Shown here in pieces: positions 9,407 to 17,809 of a DNA stretch of 64,000 nucleotides (positions are counted from its first letter, which is position 1; every line of letters begins with the position of its first letter). Source of the stretch: Oceanirhabdus seepicola (GTDB lineage Bacteria > Bacillota > Clostridia > Clostridiales > Clostridiaceae); assembly GCF_023684385.1 (NCBI RefSeq), contig NZ_JAGSOJ010000001.1:62001-126000 (forward strand). The letters run 5' to 3'. Made by a program: the position numbers and the translations under genes. The notes under the pieces were generated by a model. The model saw nothing but the letters and a program-made list of their open reading frames with translations. It was not told the DNA's origin and searched no databases.

Positions 9407-9880
9407 TTATTTATTATATTTTTTTATTATTTTTTCTAGTTCACCACATGAATCATATTCAACTATAACAACAGCATTCATCTTTATTCCTGATTTATCA
9501 AATCTTATAATTAACTTATTTCCATTCCACTCAAAGGACTCTACATCTTTCCATTCAGTTATAATCTGATTAACAAGAATACCATTATTATTTATTCTGA
9601 AAGCATTATGCTCAAAATAAACAAAAGAACATAAATAGAATATAATTGCTATATTCATAACAGTGTATGTGTTTACCCCAAAATTATTTATAGTCATTAT
9701 AAACCTAATAATCATTAAAACAGCAAATATAGCGAATATATATTTATTCTTACTCTTTGTTTTTACCTTTCCCGTGAAAATGCTATTTCCAAAATCTTTT
9801 CTTCCTTTAATATTTCTAATGGTTATTCCAACTGATGCAATTAAAATTAAAATAGAGAAAATCCCTAAAAAATTATCCAT
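9407..9880 (-). CDS. Small membrane protein of unknown function
   Basis: The product is 157 residues starting at the ATG at 9880, chosen for AAGGAGGAG just upstream. The N-terminus is a membrane segment (FLGIFSILILIASVGITI), two more hydrophobic segments follow at about residues 45-85, and the C-terminal 60 residues form a soluble region with alternating hydrophobic strands (GILVNQIITEWKDVESFEW). This topology resembles the DUF5673-like or bacterial PH-domain-like small membrane proteins common in Clostridium. No catalytic motif is visible and I cannot assign a function. It overlaps nothing and stands just upstream, on the same strand, of the methyltransferase remnant. Confidence 0.7.
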   Translation of the reverse strand: MDNFLGIFSILILIASVGITIRNIKGRKDFGNSIFTGKVKTKSKNKYIFAIFAVLMIIRFIMTINNFGVNTYTVMNIAIIFYLCSFVYFEHNAFRINNNGILVNQIITEWKDVESFEWNGNKLIIRFDKSGIKMNAVVIVEYDSCGELEKIIKKYNK

Positions 9881-9982
9881 ATACTCCTCCTTCGTTAATT
9901 TAAACTTCATTGTATATCAGTGATCTTTCATTGTCAATTTCATTTTGGTATATCAAATTTATTCTTAACTAAAATTCAAAAA

Positions 9983-10019
9983 AAATCATAAAGATACCTT
10001 ATAGGCTTCTTTATGATTT
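9983..10019. terminator. Terminator hairpin after the DUF1097 gene
   Basis: A 12-bp stem (9983-9994 with 10008-10019) is followed on the minus strand by a T-rich run; it ends the DUF1097 transcript. Confidence 0.75.
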
Positions 10020-10031
10020 TAATTACTTATC

Positions 10032-10541
10032 TTAAACAGCTGCTTTATCTATAACCATCTCTTCTTTTGACTCATACTTCATAATTTTTAATATTACATC
10101 AGTTAATATTTCTGAAGCGAATCCAGCAAATGACCCGCATGCTAAAGAAATAATTGTTATCGGGAAATTCATCCCTGATGCAATCAATGCCGACCATCCT
10201 AAAAATGCCGCTGGAATAAACGAAACTAAAGAAAATTTAGACTGCAATATTATTCCACATGAACCTAGTCCATTAGTAGCAGCAATAGCCCCTGTTTCTC
10301 CTATTAAAGGTATTAATGGAGTCGCAAGAAATGAAGTTGCTATACCCCAGCATGTACCACTGAAATTTGCGATCAAAGCTTTTTTTACACCTTTCATTCC
10401 ATTACCACCAGCTGCAAAGAAACTTGACCAAGCTATAAACCCAGCAACCGTACTTAAACCTAACATAAAGCTCCCAACTGTCCAAGCAAACCCTATTATT
10501 CCACTACTAATACCTATAGCTAATAGTTTTTTCATATCCAT
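10032..10541 (-). CDS. DUF1097 family membrane protein
   Basis: This 169-residue integral membrane protein has five or so hydrophobic segments. The FIAWSSFFAAGG stretch near residue 35 and the overall spacing match DUF1097, the family of Escherichia coli YcdZ. The family has no proven function; small polytopic members are suspected of transport or of supporting metabolite channels. The ATG at 10541 is preceded by AGGAGGAGTG. The gene is preceded by a 250-base leader with a T-box-like antiterminator/terminator, which suggests attenuation control. The C-terminus (KYESKEEMVIDKAAV) is charged and probably cytoplasmic. Confidence 0.85.
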   Translation of the reverse strand: MDMKKLLAIGISSGIIGFAWTVGSFMLGLSTVAGFIAWSSFFAAGGNGMKGVKKALIANFSGTCWGIATSFLATPLIPLIGETGAIAATNGLGSCGIILQSKFSLVSFIPAAFLGWSALIASGMNFPITIISLACGSFAGFASEILTDVILKIMKYESKEEMVIDKAAV

Positions 10542-10654
10542 ATTTACACTCCTCCTGATCTCATTTCTGTTGAACTTGCCATCGTTCGCACATTTGCCAC
10601 TTTAGCACATGAATTATTATATTCAAATTATGTATTACTTAGTTTTGAAAAATA

Positions 10655-10837
10655 AAAAAGTCCCTATACACATCCGATAATTTGAATTATGTATAGGGAC
10701 GAAAGTTTTCGTGTTATCACCCTATGCTACAGCAATTTATACTGTATGCTCTCTATCGGTAGCAAACCGTATAACCAATAATTTTATTTTAAAATTGCGT
10801 CCTATATTATTTTATAAATATTTTTGTGATTTTTCAA
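10655..10837 (-). promoter_or_regulatory. T-box-like transcription attenuator with its promoter
   Basis: On the minus strand a promoter (TTGAAA at 10832-10837, 17-base spacer, TAAAAT at 10809-10814) precedes a leader ending in two mutually exclusive structures. The upstream arm ATAGGG can pair with CCCTAT across a 7-base bulge (TGATAAC) and an ACGAAA/TTTCGT helix. This is exactly the architecture of a T-box antiterminator, whose consensus bulge is UGGNACC. The same CCCTATAC strand instead forms the 3'-adjacent terminator (GTCCCTATAC with GTATAGGGAC, then TTTTTT). Two bulge positions differ from consensus and no stem I was recognised, so this is a degenerate or divergent T-box, or another attenuator. 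It controls the DUF1097 gene. Confidence 0.55.
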
Positions 10838-10861
10838 GTATATTTTTAAAAAATATAGTCT

Positions 10862-11485
10862 TTATTTTAATTTTTTTTCTGAAACTAATATAAAATATCC
10901 AGATTTCTTATTCTCTATAATACAGTTTCCAAACAATGATTCAAGTTTTTCTTGCGAACTTGGTGCACCTTGTTTTTTCTGAATAACAACATATATTTTT
11001 CCACCATCATTTAAATGCTCAGCTGCTCCTTCATAGATACCATGAACAACCTCTTTTCCTGCTCTAATTGGAGGATTTGTTATTATATAATCATATTTCT
11101 TAGTAACACTGTCTAATTTATCAGATTTAAATACTTTAACTCTATCCCCTACTCCATTTGCTTCTGCATTCTCTGATGCTAACTCCATAGCTCTCTCATT
11201 AACATCTACCATTGTTACATTTATCTCAGGATAGAACTTTGCAAACGTCACTCCAAATGTACCATATCCACATCCTACATCTAGAAGATCACCTTTAATA
11301 TTCTTATTATTATCTAAAAATGTTTTAATAAGTAAATCTGATCCAAAATCAACTTTAGTCTTAGAAAAGACTGCATTACTGCTAGTTAATTTTATTTTCT
11401 CACCATTGATATAATAATCTAATGTATGTTTTTTATGTTCTGTACTTGATGTACTACTAAAATAATGTTCCACACTCTTCACCAT
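10862..11485 (-). CDS. RsmC/YbxB-like class I methyltransferase
   Basis: This 207-residue protein has the MTS-domain pattern of RsmC-type rRNA guanine-N2 methyltransferases: LLDVGCGYGTFGV (SAM motif I), VDVNERAMELASENAEANGV, and the catalytic NPP motif in YDYIITNPPIRAGK. It matches the single-domain form found in Firmicutes (B. subtilis YbxB), shorter than the two-domain E. coli RsmC. The likely substrate is 16S rRNA, by family analogy only. The start at 11485 (ATGGTG) has only a weak AGAAAG site, so the GTG next to it is an alternative. It is transcribed alone between the terminator at 11519 and the T-box-like leader region. Confidence 0.88.
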   Translation of the reverse strand: MVKSVEHYFSSTSSTEHKKHTLDYYINGEKIKLTSSNAVFSKTKVDFGSDLLIKTFLDNNKNIKGDLLDVGCGYGTFGVTFAKFYPEINVTMVDVNERAMELASENAEANGVGDRVKVFKSDKLDSVTKKYDYIITNPPIRAGKEVVHGIYEGAAEHLNDGGKIYVVIQKKQGAPSSQEKLESLFGNCIIENKKSGYFILVSEKKLK

Positions 11486-11518
11486 AACTTTCTATATTAT
11501 GTAATGCATATAATAAAA

Positions 11519-11545
11519 TAATGCTCATAAATAAAATGAGCATTA
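11519..11545 (-). terminator. Terminator of the Asn/Trp-rich protein gene
   Basis: A 10-bp perfect stem (11519-11528 with 11536-11545) is followed on the minus strand by TTTTATTATA. Confidence 0.8.
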
Positions 11546-11617
11546 CTTCTACTATAAGTATAAGATAAATACCTTATTAATTCAAGTTCATACTTTGAAC
11601 ACTCAGAATTCAAACAA

Positions 11618-12823
11618 CTAATTGTTTAAATTCTTCTTAAATTCAAAACTCTTCAATTCACCTTTAACTATCACTCCATTACATTCAACAAATGTTTGAT
11701 AATAAATTGTTCCCTCATTAACATCCTTTATTGATTGTATAAAATAATCATCTCTTTGATTATCATAGTATGATTTTGTTGATAATTCATCTTTACTATA
11801 TCCCCAATAAAAACCATACTTATAACTTCTCATTGAATTCATATTTTCACACTTACCTATAAATAATACTGTGTTTTTTTCATATCCATTTAATGCATTA
11901 ACAGTTACAACCTCTAATCCTTCTTGCTTTTCCATACAAAACCCTAATATAACACCTTTTGTTATTTCATCATCATATTCAATAAATGCCTGATAATAAT
12001 ACGTCTTCCCCTTTTCAACATTATCTATCTCATAATCCCTAAAACCATTATGTCTGTTTTTTTCTTTTATTGAGATTTTTTTTGTTAAGTTATCCTTATC
12101 ATTCCCTATAAAGAATCCGTAATCAAGTACCTCATTATTATCAATATCATTAAACATACCACTTATTATAACTTTATTATCTTGAGCAAATCGGTTTCCA
12201 AATGTATTGACATTATTCCCATCCCAATTATTGTTCCGGTTGTTGTTCCAATTATTATTCCAATTACCAAATTTGTTTTGATATAAATTTTTATTAAATT
12301 CTTCATTGCTCCCCTTATGGAACCAATGCACTTCTCCTTTTATAATTTCATCTTCATATTCGATAAATGCCTGATAATAATATGTCTTTCCTGTTTCAAA
12401 ATCTATTTCATAGTCCATAAAACCACTCTGTCTATCTTCTTCTCTTAACGATATTTTTTTAGTAAGATTCTCCTCTTCATTTCCAATAAAGAATCCATAA
12501 TCACGTACCTCATCATTATCAATATCATTAAACATACCACTAATTATAGCTTTATTGTCCCTTGTAAATCTATTTCCTAATGTTTTAACAGTTTGTCCTC
12601 CCCAATTCTTCCAGTTATTGTTACAGTTATTGTTCCAGTTATTGTTACAGTTATTATTCCAATTATTGAATTGATTTTTCTTCATTTCTTCAATTTCACT
12701 TTTTATCTTTTTAAAATTGATTTCACTGTTTTTTTCAGAATCATCTGCAAAAACATTACATGTTGTTAAAAGAAACAACATAATCAAACTTATTAGAGTT
12801 CCCTTAATTAATGTCTTCCTCAT
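11618..12823 (-). CDS. Secreted protein with Asn/Trp-rich linkers and three beta-repeat domains
   Basis: The start at 12823 is chosen for GGGAGGG upstream. The first 27 residues are a signal peptide (MRKTLIKGTLISLIMLFLL, ending VFA). Next comes a short charged segment and a low-complexity linker of repeated NNWNNN/NNCNNN units. A beta-rich domain of about 90 residues follows (GNRFTRDNKAIISGMFNDID to YYYQAFIEY), then a second N/W linker and a near-identical copy of the domain, and finally a third, more divergent copy (YKYGFYWG to IYYQTFVEC). The domains resemble fibronectin-III-like modules of secreted Firmicute proteins. Two cysteines lie in the first linker. No catalytic or cell-wall anchoring motif is visible. 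I cannot assign a function; an adhesive or structural surface role is a guess. Confidence 0.8.
   Translation of the reverse strand: MRKTLIKGTLISLIMLFLLTTCNVFADDSEKNSEINFKKIKSEIEEMKKNQFNNWNNNCNNNWNNNCNNNWKNWGGQTVKTLGNRFTRDNKAIISGMFNDIDNDEVRDYGFFIGNEEENLTKKISLREEDRQSGFMDYEIDFETGKTYYYQAFIEYEDEIIKGEVHWFHKGSNEEFNKNLYQNKFGNWNNNWNNNRNNNWDGNNVNTFGNRFAQDNKVIISGMFNDIDNNEVLDYGFFIGNDKDNLTKKISIKEKNRHNGFRDYEIDNVEKGKTYYYQAFIEYDDEITKGVILGFCMEKQEGLEVVTVNALNGYEKNTVLFIGKCENMNSMRSYKYGFYWGYSKDELSTKSYYDNQRDDYFIQSIKDVNEGTIYYQTFVECNGVIVKGELKSFEFKKNLNN
12221..12268. repeat. Second low-complexity block encoding the N/W linker
   Basis: Imperfect 12-base units of the same kind as at 12607-12668 encode NWNNNWNNNRNNNW between the first and second beta domains. 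Confidence 0.65.
12607..12668. repeat. Low-complexity 12-base repeat encoding the first Asn/Trp linker
   Basis: Five or so imperfect copies of a 12-base unit (cagttattgttc type) run head to tail and encode the NNWNNNCNNN linker. A second block at 12221-12268 encodes the other linker. Such tracts are prone to slippage and length variation. Confidence 0.75.
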
Positions 12824-12939
12824 ACAATTATCCCTCCCATAATTAATACCTAATTTTAACATCTTATGGATTTTATTTCAACGAAACTTATGACTATATA
12901 TTTGTAATTATTAATAAACAAAAAAAATTTTCTTATGGA

Positions 12940-12973
12940 AAATCCTCGCAAATCATTTGATTAACGAGGATTT
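12940..12973 (-). terminator. Terminator of the RimJ-like acetyltransferase
   Basis: A 9-bp perfect stem (12940-12948 with 12965-12973) encloses a 16-base loop, and on the minus strand it is followed by T-rich sequence. Confidence 0.75.
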
Positions 12974-12994
12974 ATATATATTATTATAAATTAC

Positions 12995-13534
12995 TTATTT
13001 ATTCCATTCATGTGATAAGATTGCATATTCATAAGAATCATGCCATATAGGTTGTCCTTCAGATGTTTTTTTGAACCAAACATTTTGTAGCATACACCCT
13101 TCTCTTCTCATAGATAATCTCTCTAATAGTTTCCATGAAGGAGTATTATTGATATTTGCATGAGCTATTATCCTATGTGCCTGTTTTTCTTCAAATCCAT
13201 ATTGAAGTATTCTCATTGCTGCTTCTGTTGCATAGCCTTTACTGTAGAACTTTGGATTAAATATATATCCAATTTCCCAAGTGTTGAATTCTTCTGGTTC
13301 ATTGAAATTGAAATATATCTGACCTATCATCTTATTATTTTCTTTTAAGCAAACTGCCCAAAAACAACTATCTTCCCCTGCTTCATATCTTCCTTTTGCC
13401 GCTTCCTTGCACTCTTCTTCACTAAACGTATAAAACTCTTCAAATTTTACTACTTCTGGAATTGATAAATATTCGTATAAATCTTTCCAATCCTCTGTCT
13501 TAAATCTTCGTACTATTAGTCTTTCTGTTTCCAT
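12995..13534 (-). CDS. GNAT acetyltransferase, RimJ/RimL type
   Basis: This 179-residue GNAT enzyme begins TERLIVRRFKTEDW, the usual start of the RimJ/RimL (Acetyltransf_3) group. It has the acetyl-CoA loop FNPKFYSKGYATEA and the conserved end region ANINNTPSWKLLERLSMRREG. Members acetylate N-terminal amines of ribosomal proteins or small molecules; the substrate here is not readable. An ATG start at 13534 with AAAGGGG upstream is well placed. It is a single-gene unit, upstream of which lies the convergent-looking hairpin at 13660. Confidence 0.9.
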   Translation of the reverse strand: METERLIVRRFKTEDWKDLYEYLSIPEVVKFEEFYTFSEEECKEAAKGRYEAGEDSCFWAVCLKENNKMIGQIYFNFNEPEEFNTWEIGYIFNPKFYSKGYATEAAMRILQYGFEEKQAHRIIAHANINNTPSWKLLERLSMRREGCMLQNVWFKKTSEGQPIWHDSYEYAILSHEWNK

Positions 13535-13659
13535 TCATTAATCCCCTTTAATTATGTAATTCTACTCTTGACTACTATATTATATATTAATTGTATAATA
13601 TATACAATGTTTTTTTCAAAATCTATATCTATTGTCTCATAATTACTCCCTAGAAAACC

Positions 13660-13694
13660 AAAACTACTCCATACATTTTCAAAGGAGTAGTTTT
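13660..13694 (-). terminator. Terminator of the desulfoferrodoxin gene
   Basis: An 11-bp perfect stem (13660-13670 with 13684-13694) lies 9 bases after the stop codon, with T-rich sequence after it. Confidence 0.75.
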
Positions 13695-13702
13695 TACATC
13701 TA

Positions 13703-14089
13703 CTATGATTTTTTTTCCCAAAGACCATGTAAATTACAATATTCTCTTGCAACTACTTTATCTGCTTTCTCTACCTTGAATGTTACTTCTGGTATATCAT
13801 TATGAGTAAATTCTTTTCTGTAGATTCTACTACCAACTATCAATTCAACCCATTGAATATAATGTTTTTCCATCATTGGGTGATTTTGATTTTCTCCAAT
13901 TCTTACTTTATAACCCTCTTCAATCTCTTCAATGAATGGTACATGTTTTTCAACAGATGTATCAGCTGTTTGCCCTTGTAAAAGTTCCATCTTTTCACCA
14001 CAGCATACCATAGGTGCACCATTCCCCTTAATTACCTCAACAATATTTCCGCACCTATTACATCTGTAAATCTCCAAATTTTTAGTCAT
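13703..14089 (-). CDS. dfx: Desulfoferrodoxin (superoxide reductase)
   Basis: This 128-residue protein reduces superoxide to peroxide in anaerobes. The N-terminal desulforedoxin-type iron site is visible as C10, C13, C29 and C30 (YRCNRCGN and VCCGEKM). The catalytic iron ligands are H49 (KHVPF), H70 and H76 (NHPMMEKHYIQW), and C118 with H121 (CNLHGLW). It is therefore a complete two-iron superoxide reductase. The ATG at 14089 is chosen for TGGAGGGG upstream; the longer frame to 14125 has no ribosome site. Two direct repeats of GTTAACCATA lie upstream at 14133 and 14161 and may be a redox-regulator operator. The enzyme fits an obligate anaerobe. Confidence 0.96.
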   Translation of the reverse strand: MTKNLEIYRCNRCGNIVEVIKGNGAPMVCCGEKMELLQGQTADTSVEKHVPFIEEIEEGYKVRIGENQNHPMMEKHYIQWVELIVGSRIYRKEFTHNDIPEVTFKVEKADKVVAREYCNLHGLWEKKS

Positions 14090-14132
14090 TTTAACCCCTC
14101 CATTTAACACATAATATAATATCAATTTTCTA

Positions 14133-14170
14133 GTTAACCATAGATTTTATTACCTTTTATGTTAACCATA
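14133..14170. promoter_or_regulatory. Direct-repeat operator candidate upstream of dfx
   Basis: GTTAACCATA occurs at 14133-14142 and again at 14161-14170, 28 bases apart, 44-80 bases before the dfx start. The spacing and position suit a regulator-binding site; the regulator is unknown. Confidence 0.4.
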
Positions 14171-14232
14171 CTAGTTAATCTAAATTGTAATCATATTATT
14201 TATATTCAATACTTTTTTAAAAATACCTTTTA

Positions 14233-14847
14233 TTACAAGATATCTTTTATCTCTTGTATTGCTGACATTAAAGCAATTCCATCCAGACAAGTATTCCCCA
14301 GTAATTTAAGATAGTTATGTTTTTTTATTCCCCCAAGTGCAATCAACTTTGGTACAATTTTATTTTGAGATTGATATATTTCATAAAAATCATGTATCAT
14401 CTTTTCTAACCCAGTGATTCCTAAAGTTTTCACAGTATTTTTACAGGATGGTTGAAATATTGGGGAAATCAAGGCATAATCTGGAGAAACTTTCTCTGTT
14501 AGCTTTATTTCTTCTTTATTATGAGCTGACACACCAATCTTTCCAAAGTCATTAAGATCGACTCTATTATTAATAATCTTTTCCATATTTTTAACATTCA
14601 GATGAAATCCATCTGGTTTAAGATTCAGAAGTTCTTTAGTTGGATATGCATTTATTATTAATTGAAAATCATATTGTTCTTTAAGAACTCTTAGTTCTTT
14701 GCAAATCTTATCAATATCTGAAAGACTATCATATCCTCTGACTATAACGATATTTACTCCATGTTTAATACCTTCTTTTTGTTTTTTTATCATAATGTTT
14801 AACTCATCACGATGATCTGTAATCGCTACAATTATACTTCTGCTCAT
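14233..14847 (-). CDS. Thiamine-phosphate synthase-like protein (ThiE/TenI family)
   Basis: This protein of about 204 residues has a TIM-barrel of the ThiE/TenI family: YALISPIFQPSCKNT corresponds to the pyrophosphate-binding region (normally GPIFPT.TK), and KLIALGGIKKHNY to the C-terminal phosphate site. Canonical ThiE couples HMP pyrophosphate with thiazole phosphate; TenI-like members aromatise the thiazole tautomer. The loop sequence is divergent, so TenI-like activity is as likely as ThiE. The start is the ATG at 14847 that overlaps the thiH stop (TGATG). It is the last gene of the TPP-riboswitch operon thiS-thiF-thiG-thiH-thiE-like, so a role in thiazole or thiamine synthesis is firm even though the exact step is not. 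Confidence 0.82.
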   Translation of the reverse strand: MSRSIIVAITDHRDELNIMIKKQKEGIKHGVNIVIVRGYDSLSDIDKICKELRVLKEQYDFQLIINAYPTKELLNLKPDGFHLNVKNMEKIINNRVDLNDFGKIGVSAHNKEEIKLTEKVSPDYALISPIFQPSCKNTVKTLGITGLEKMIHDFYEIYQSQNKIVPKLIALGGIKKHNYLKLLGNTCLDGIALMSAIQEIKDIL

Positions 14848-15959
14848 CAAAGTAACATCCAATCTTTGAGTACTGGTTGATATCCTACTCTTTCTATCAT
14901 TTTGATAACATCTTCAACTGATGACTCATCTGATATTTTAAATTGCTTTTCACTATTCTTATTAATTTTATGTCCACCAACTTCTGTTGATACTCCCGCT
15001 GACATTTTGTTTACTCCAATAGGAATTAGATTTTCTCTCATACTCTTTGATTCTCTAGTTGATATATTTATAGAACAATGTGGTAGAAACAACTTCAATG
15101 CTGAAAATATTTGGACAAACTCTCTATCTGTAATCTCATTATATTTATAAGGTACATTTTCTGTTGATGATATTTCTTTTATTCTTGGAAGTGATATTCC
15201 CACCTCCACCTCAGGAAATTTTTCCGAAAGATATTTTGCATGCAATCCAACTTTATAAATTTCTACTCTCCAATCATCCAATCCTAATAGAGCACCAATA
15301 TTTATGGTTCTCACTCCAGCAATACAGGCCCTTTCTGGTGTATCTAACCTGTATAAATAATCTCTTTTAGGTCCTTTAATATGAACGTTTTTGTATATTT
15401 CTCTGTCATATGTTTCTTGATATATCGTAACCCCATCAATTCCAGCATCTACAAGTTCTTTATATTGATGAGTCTTCATTGGATATACTTCTAAAACAAC
15501 AGATTGAAAATACTCTCTAAGTATCTTAACAGCATCCTTAATATATTCTACTGAAGTTTTAACTTCTGATTCACCAGTCAACAATAAGATATGCTTTATT
15601 CCTGTCTTACTTACTTCTTCCGCTTCTTCTCTTATCTCATCAAGTGTTAGTTTATTTCGCTTTATAGAATTGTTACAATTAAAACTACAGTATAAACAAC
15701 GATTAACACAATAGTTAGAAATATACATTGGGGTATACAGAGTAATTGCTTTCCCGAAATGTTTTAAGGAGTTTATTCTTGAGTTTTGAGCCATATGTTC
15801 AAGGTTATTTGCACCTTCTTGTGAGAGCAATTGTAAAAACTCATGCTCATCAATTTGCTCTTTATTTAAAATTTTGATTATATCATCATTGCTAACTGTT
15901 TCAATTTCTCTTAATATTTTTTCAATATCTAATTCGTCTAATACTTTACTAATACTCAT
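14847..15959 (-). CDS. thiH: 2-iminoacetate synthase (radical SAM)
   Basis: This 370-residue radical SAM enzyme cleaves tyrosine to dehydroglycine (2-iminoacetate) for thiazole synthesis, as used by anaerobes in place of the glycine oxidase ThiO. The [4Fe-4S] site CxxxCxxC is C84, C88, C91 ([11 protein letters not shown]). The C-terminal region with STRES and [11 protein letters not shown] is characteristic of ThiH. Its start overlaps the thiG stop by 4 bases (ATGA type), and its stop overlaps the next start. Presence of ThiH rather than ThiO agrees with an anaerobic lifestyle. Confidence 0.96.
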   Translation of the reverse strand: MSISKVLDELDIEKILREIETVSNDDIIKILNKEQIDEHEFLQLLSQEGANNLEHMAQNSRINSLKHFGKAITLYTPMYISNYCVNRCLYCSFNCNNSIKRNKLTLDEIREEAEEVSKTGIKHILLLTGESEVKTSVEYIKDAVKILREYFQSVVLEVYPMKTHQYKELVDAGIDGVTIYQETYDREIYKNVHIKGPKRDYLYRLDTPERACIAGVRTINIGALLGLDDWRVEIYKVGLHAKYLSEKFPEVEVGISLPRIKEISSTENVPYKYNEITDREFVQIFSALKLFLPHCSINISTRESKSMRENLIPIGVNKMSAGVSTEVGGHKINKNSEKQFKISDESSVEDVIKMIERVGYQPVLKDWMLL

Positions 15960-16744
15960 ATTTTATCTCCTAAAAAACCTGTTAATGGTGATGATGCTTC
16001 AGCTCTATTTAGAACTCGTCCTAATTTTGCTTCATATGCTAATCTACCTGCTTCCACTGCCATACCAAAAGCTCTTCCCATTATTACTGGATCCTGCGCT
16101 GTGGCAATCGCCGTATTTACCAATACAGCATCTGCTCCCATTTCCATTGCAAAAGCAGCTTCTGAAGGTTTCCCTATTCCTGCATCTACAATAATAGGTA
16201 TATTAATTTCATCTATAATAATCTTTATCATCTCTTCTGTTCTTATTCCTCGATTGGACCCAATAGGTGAGCCCAAAGGCATAACAGTAGCTGCGCCTGC
16301 ATCCACTAATCTCTTTGCATCCATAAGATCTGGACTCATATATGGTAATACAACAAATCCTTCTTTAGCCAAAACCTCAGTTGCTTTTATAGTCTCCATG
16401 TTATCCGGTAAAAGATACTTATTATCTCTCACTACTTCTATTTTAACCCAATCTCCGCACCCCATAGCACGAGCTAACCTAGCAATCCTTATAGCCTCTT
16501 CTGCTGTTCTTGCTCCTGATGTATTAGGAAGTAATTGTATACCTTTAGGAATAAAATTTAAAATATTATGTTCTTTTGAATCTAAATCAACTCGTCTAAG
16601 AGCCATTGTTATTACTTCTGATTCACTACTCTCAATAACACTAGGAATAATAGACTTTGATGGAAACTTACCACTTCCAATAAACAACCTACTATTCAAT
16701 GTCCTTCCACCGATTATTAATTTATCTTTCTTAATACTACACAT
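15956..16744 (-). CDS. thiG: Thiazole synthase
   Basis: This 262-residue TIM-barrel enzyme forms the thiazole ring from dehydroglycine, DXP and ThiS thiocarboxylate. Conserved pieces are the start [12 protein letters not shown], the Schiff-base-lysine region around WVKIEV, and [29 protein letters not shown] phosphate-binding loops ([28 protein letters not shown]). The length is normal. The gene starts 2 bases after thiF ends and overlaps thiH at its 3' end, which supports one operon. Confidence 0.96.
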   Translation of the reverse strand: MCSIKKDKLIIGGRTLNSRLFIGSGKFPSKSIIPSVIESSESEVITMALRRVDLDSKEHNILNFIPKGIQLLPNTSGARTAEEAIRIARLARAMGCGDWVKIEVVRDNKYLLPDNMETIKATEVLAKEGFVVLPYMSPDLMDAKRLVDAGAATVMPLGSPIGSNRGIRTEEMIKIIIDEINIPIIVDAGIGKPSEAAFAMEMGADAVLVNTAIATAQDPVIMGRAFGMAVEAGRLAYEAKLGRVLNRAEASSPLTGFLGDKI

Positions 16745-16746
16745 AA

Positions 16747-17583
16747 TTAAACCTCCAATTCATTCATTAATATTCTCAGCACGCAGTTTGCTTCATGAGA
16801 TGCTACAATTCCTACCCTAGGTGCCATTAATCCATCAAATTCTTTTGCAGCATTTACTAGATCTCCTGATAGATAGAATCTATCTCTTACTTTTTGTGTC
16901 GCTATAGTATTTGAACTATAATATCCAGCCATCCCTGATGCTGCTACTATGTATTTATCTGAATTCATCAATACCCAATTTGTTAACTCTGCTTTACATA
17001 CGGGATTATCAAAAGCTTCTACGATAATATCACAAGATTCAAAATATAATTTATAATTTGATTTATCCAAATGCACATCATGGGCTACTACCTCTATGTA
17101 CGGGTTAATTTTTTCTATTATTTCTTTCGTGGCATCTGCTTTCTTCATTCCTATTTGATCAATGAAATAATTTTGTCTATTTAAATTAGTCGGATCAACA
17201 ACATCAAAATCACAAATAATCAAAGTTCCTACTCCAATCCTTGCAAGTTCCATAGCAATATTTGATCCAAGACCTCCAAGACCTGCAATCCCCACTTTAG
17301 CATTCTTAAGTTTTCCATAGACATTTGGAGAATGCCTAGCTTTTAAAAACTTTGCCATCTCTTCTTCTGTTGGAACTTTCCCTTTTTTAAGCATATAAAT
17401 TTCATCACCATTTTTCACATCAGTTTCCCAAGTAACTAGGTGTCCATTTTTAATCAAAATATCACATGTCACTAAATCTTTTTTATTAATTTTTTTAATA
17501 ATCTCTTTCAAATTTAAATCTTTACGTAGATTCCTCTCTAAATTATTCAAGTCATATATTGAGTCATTTATTGCAACCTTCAT
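16747..17583 (-). CDS. thiF: ThiS adenylyltransferase with N-terminal ubiquitin-like region
   Basis: Residues 90-278 are a ThiF/MoeB/E1-type adenylyltransferase: the ATP loop [13 protein letters not shown], the conserved [15 protein letters not shown], and the crossover region [15 protein letters not shown]. This domain is shorter than MoeB, as in the small clostridial ThiF type (about 200 residues). Residues 1-75 are an additional region whose pattern ([17 protein letters not shown], then [20 protein letters not shown]) resembles a ThiS/ubiquitin-like fold but lacks a terminal Gly-Gly. The separate thiS lies directly upstream with no gap. ThiF activates ThiS by adenylation before sulfur transfer. 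Confidence 0.92.
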   Translation of the reverse strand: MKVAINDSIYDLNNLERNLRKDLNLKEIIKKINKKDLVTCDILIKNGHLVTWETDVKNGDEIYMLKKGKVPTEEEMAKFLKARHSPNVYGKLKNAKVGIAGLGGLGSNIAMELARIGVGTLIICDFDVVDPTNLNRQNYFIDQIGMKKADATKEIIEKINPYIEVVAHDVHLDKSNYKLYFESCDIIVEAFDNPVCKAELTNWVLMNSDKYIVAASGMAGYYSSNTIATQKVRDRFYLSGDLVNAAKEFDGLMAPRVGIVASHEANCVLRILMNELEV

Positions 17584-17775
17584 TTAACCCCCTCCAATAA
17601 ACCCAACTATTTCAATTTTCTCACGACCATCTAACATGAGTTCTTCAAAACTTTCTTTTGGAATAATCTTTTCATCAACTTCCACAACAACCTGATCAGC
17701 TACAAGGTTAAGCTCATTTATAAGATCTTTTAAAAGAATATTTGAGTACACCTTTTCCTTCCCATTAATTATCAA
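17584..17775 (-). CDS. thiS: Sulfur carrier protein ThiS
   Basis: This 63-residue ubiquitin-like protein ends in VGFIGGG, the glycine tail that is adenylated by ThiF and converted to a thiocarboxylate. The start is an ATG at 17775 with AAAGGAGA upstream. It is the first gene of the thiamine operon and lies just downstream of two TPP riboswitches. Confidence 0.95.
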   Translation of the reverse strand: MIINGKEKVYSNILLKDLINELNLVADQVVVEVDEKIIPKESFEELMLDGREKIEIVGFIGGG

Positions 17776-17809
17776 TAATAAAATCTCCTTTCATTTTTAA
17801 ATAATAAAA

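Noticed and set aside
10655..10837. Purine or PreQ1 riboswitch
   Set aside because: A TTTGCTACC stretch recalls the purine aptamer, but the remaining core bases are missing; the antiterminator/terminator pair fits a T-box-like design.
12221..12668. 12-base tandem repeats considered as CRISPR or satellite DNA
   Set aside because: They lie in frame within a secreted protein and encode its Asn/Trp linkers.
13552..13752. Minus-strand frame of 66 codons overlapping the end of dfx
   Set aside because: It lies out of frame over the dfx 3' end and its terminator, with no ribosome site or family resemblance.
16101..16820. 239-codon plus-strand frame
   Set aside because: It is the antisense shadow of thiG and the 3' end of thiF, which have clear motifs and overlaps.
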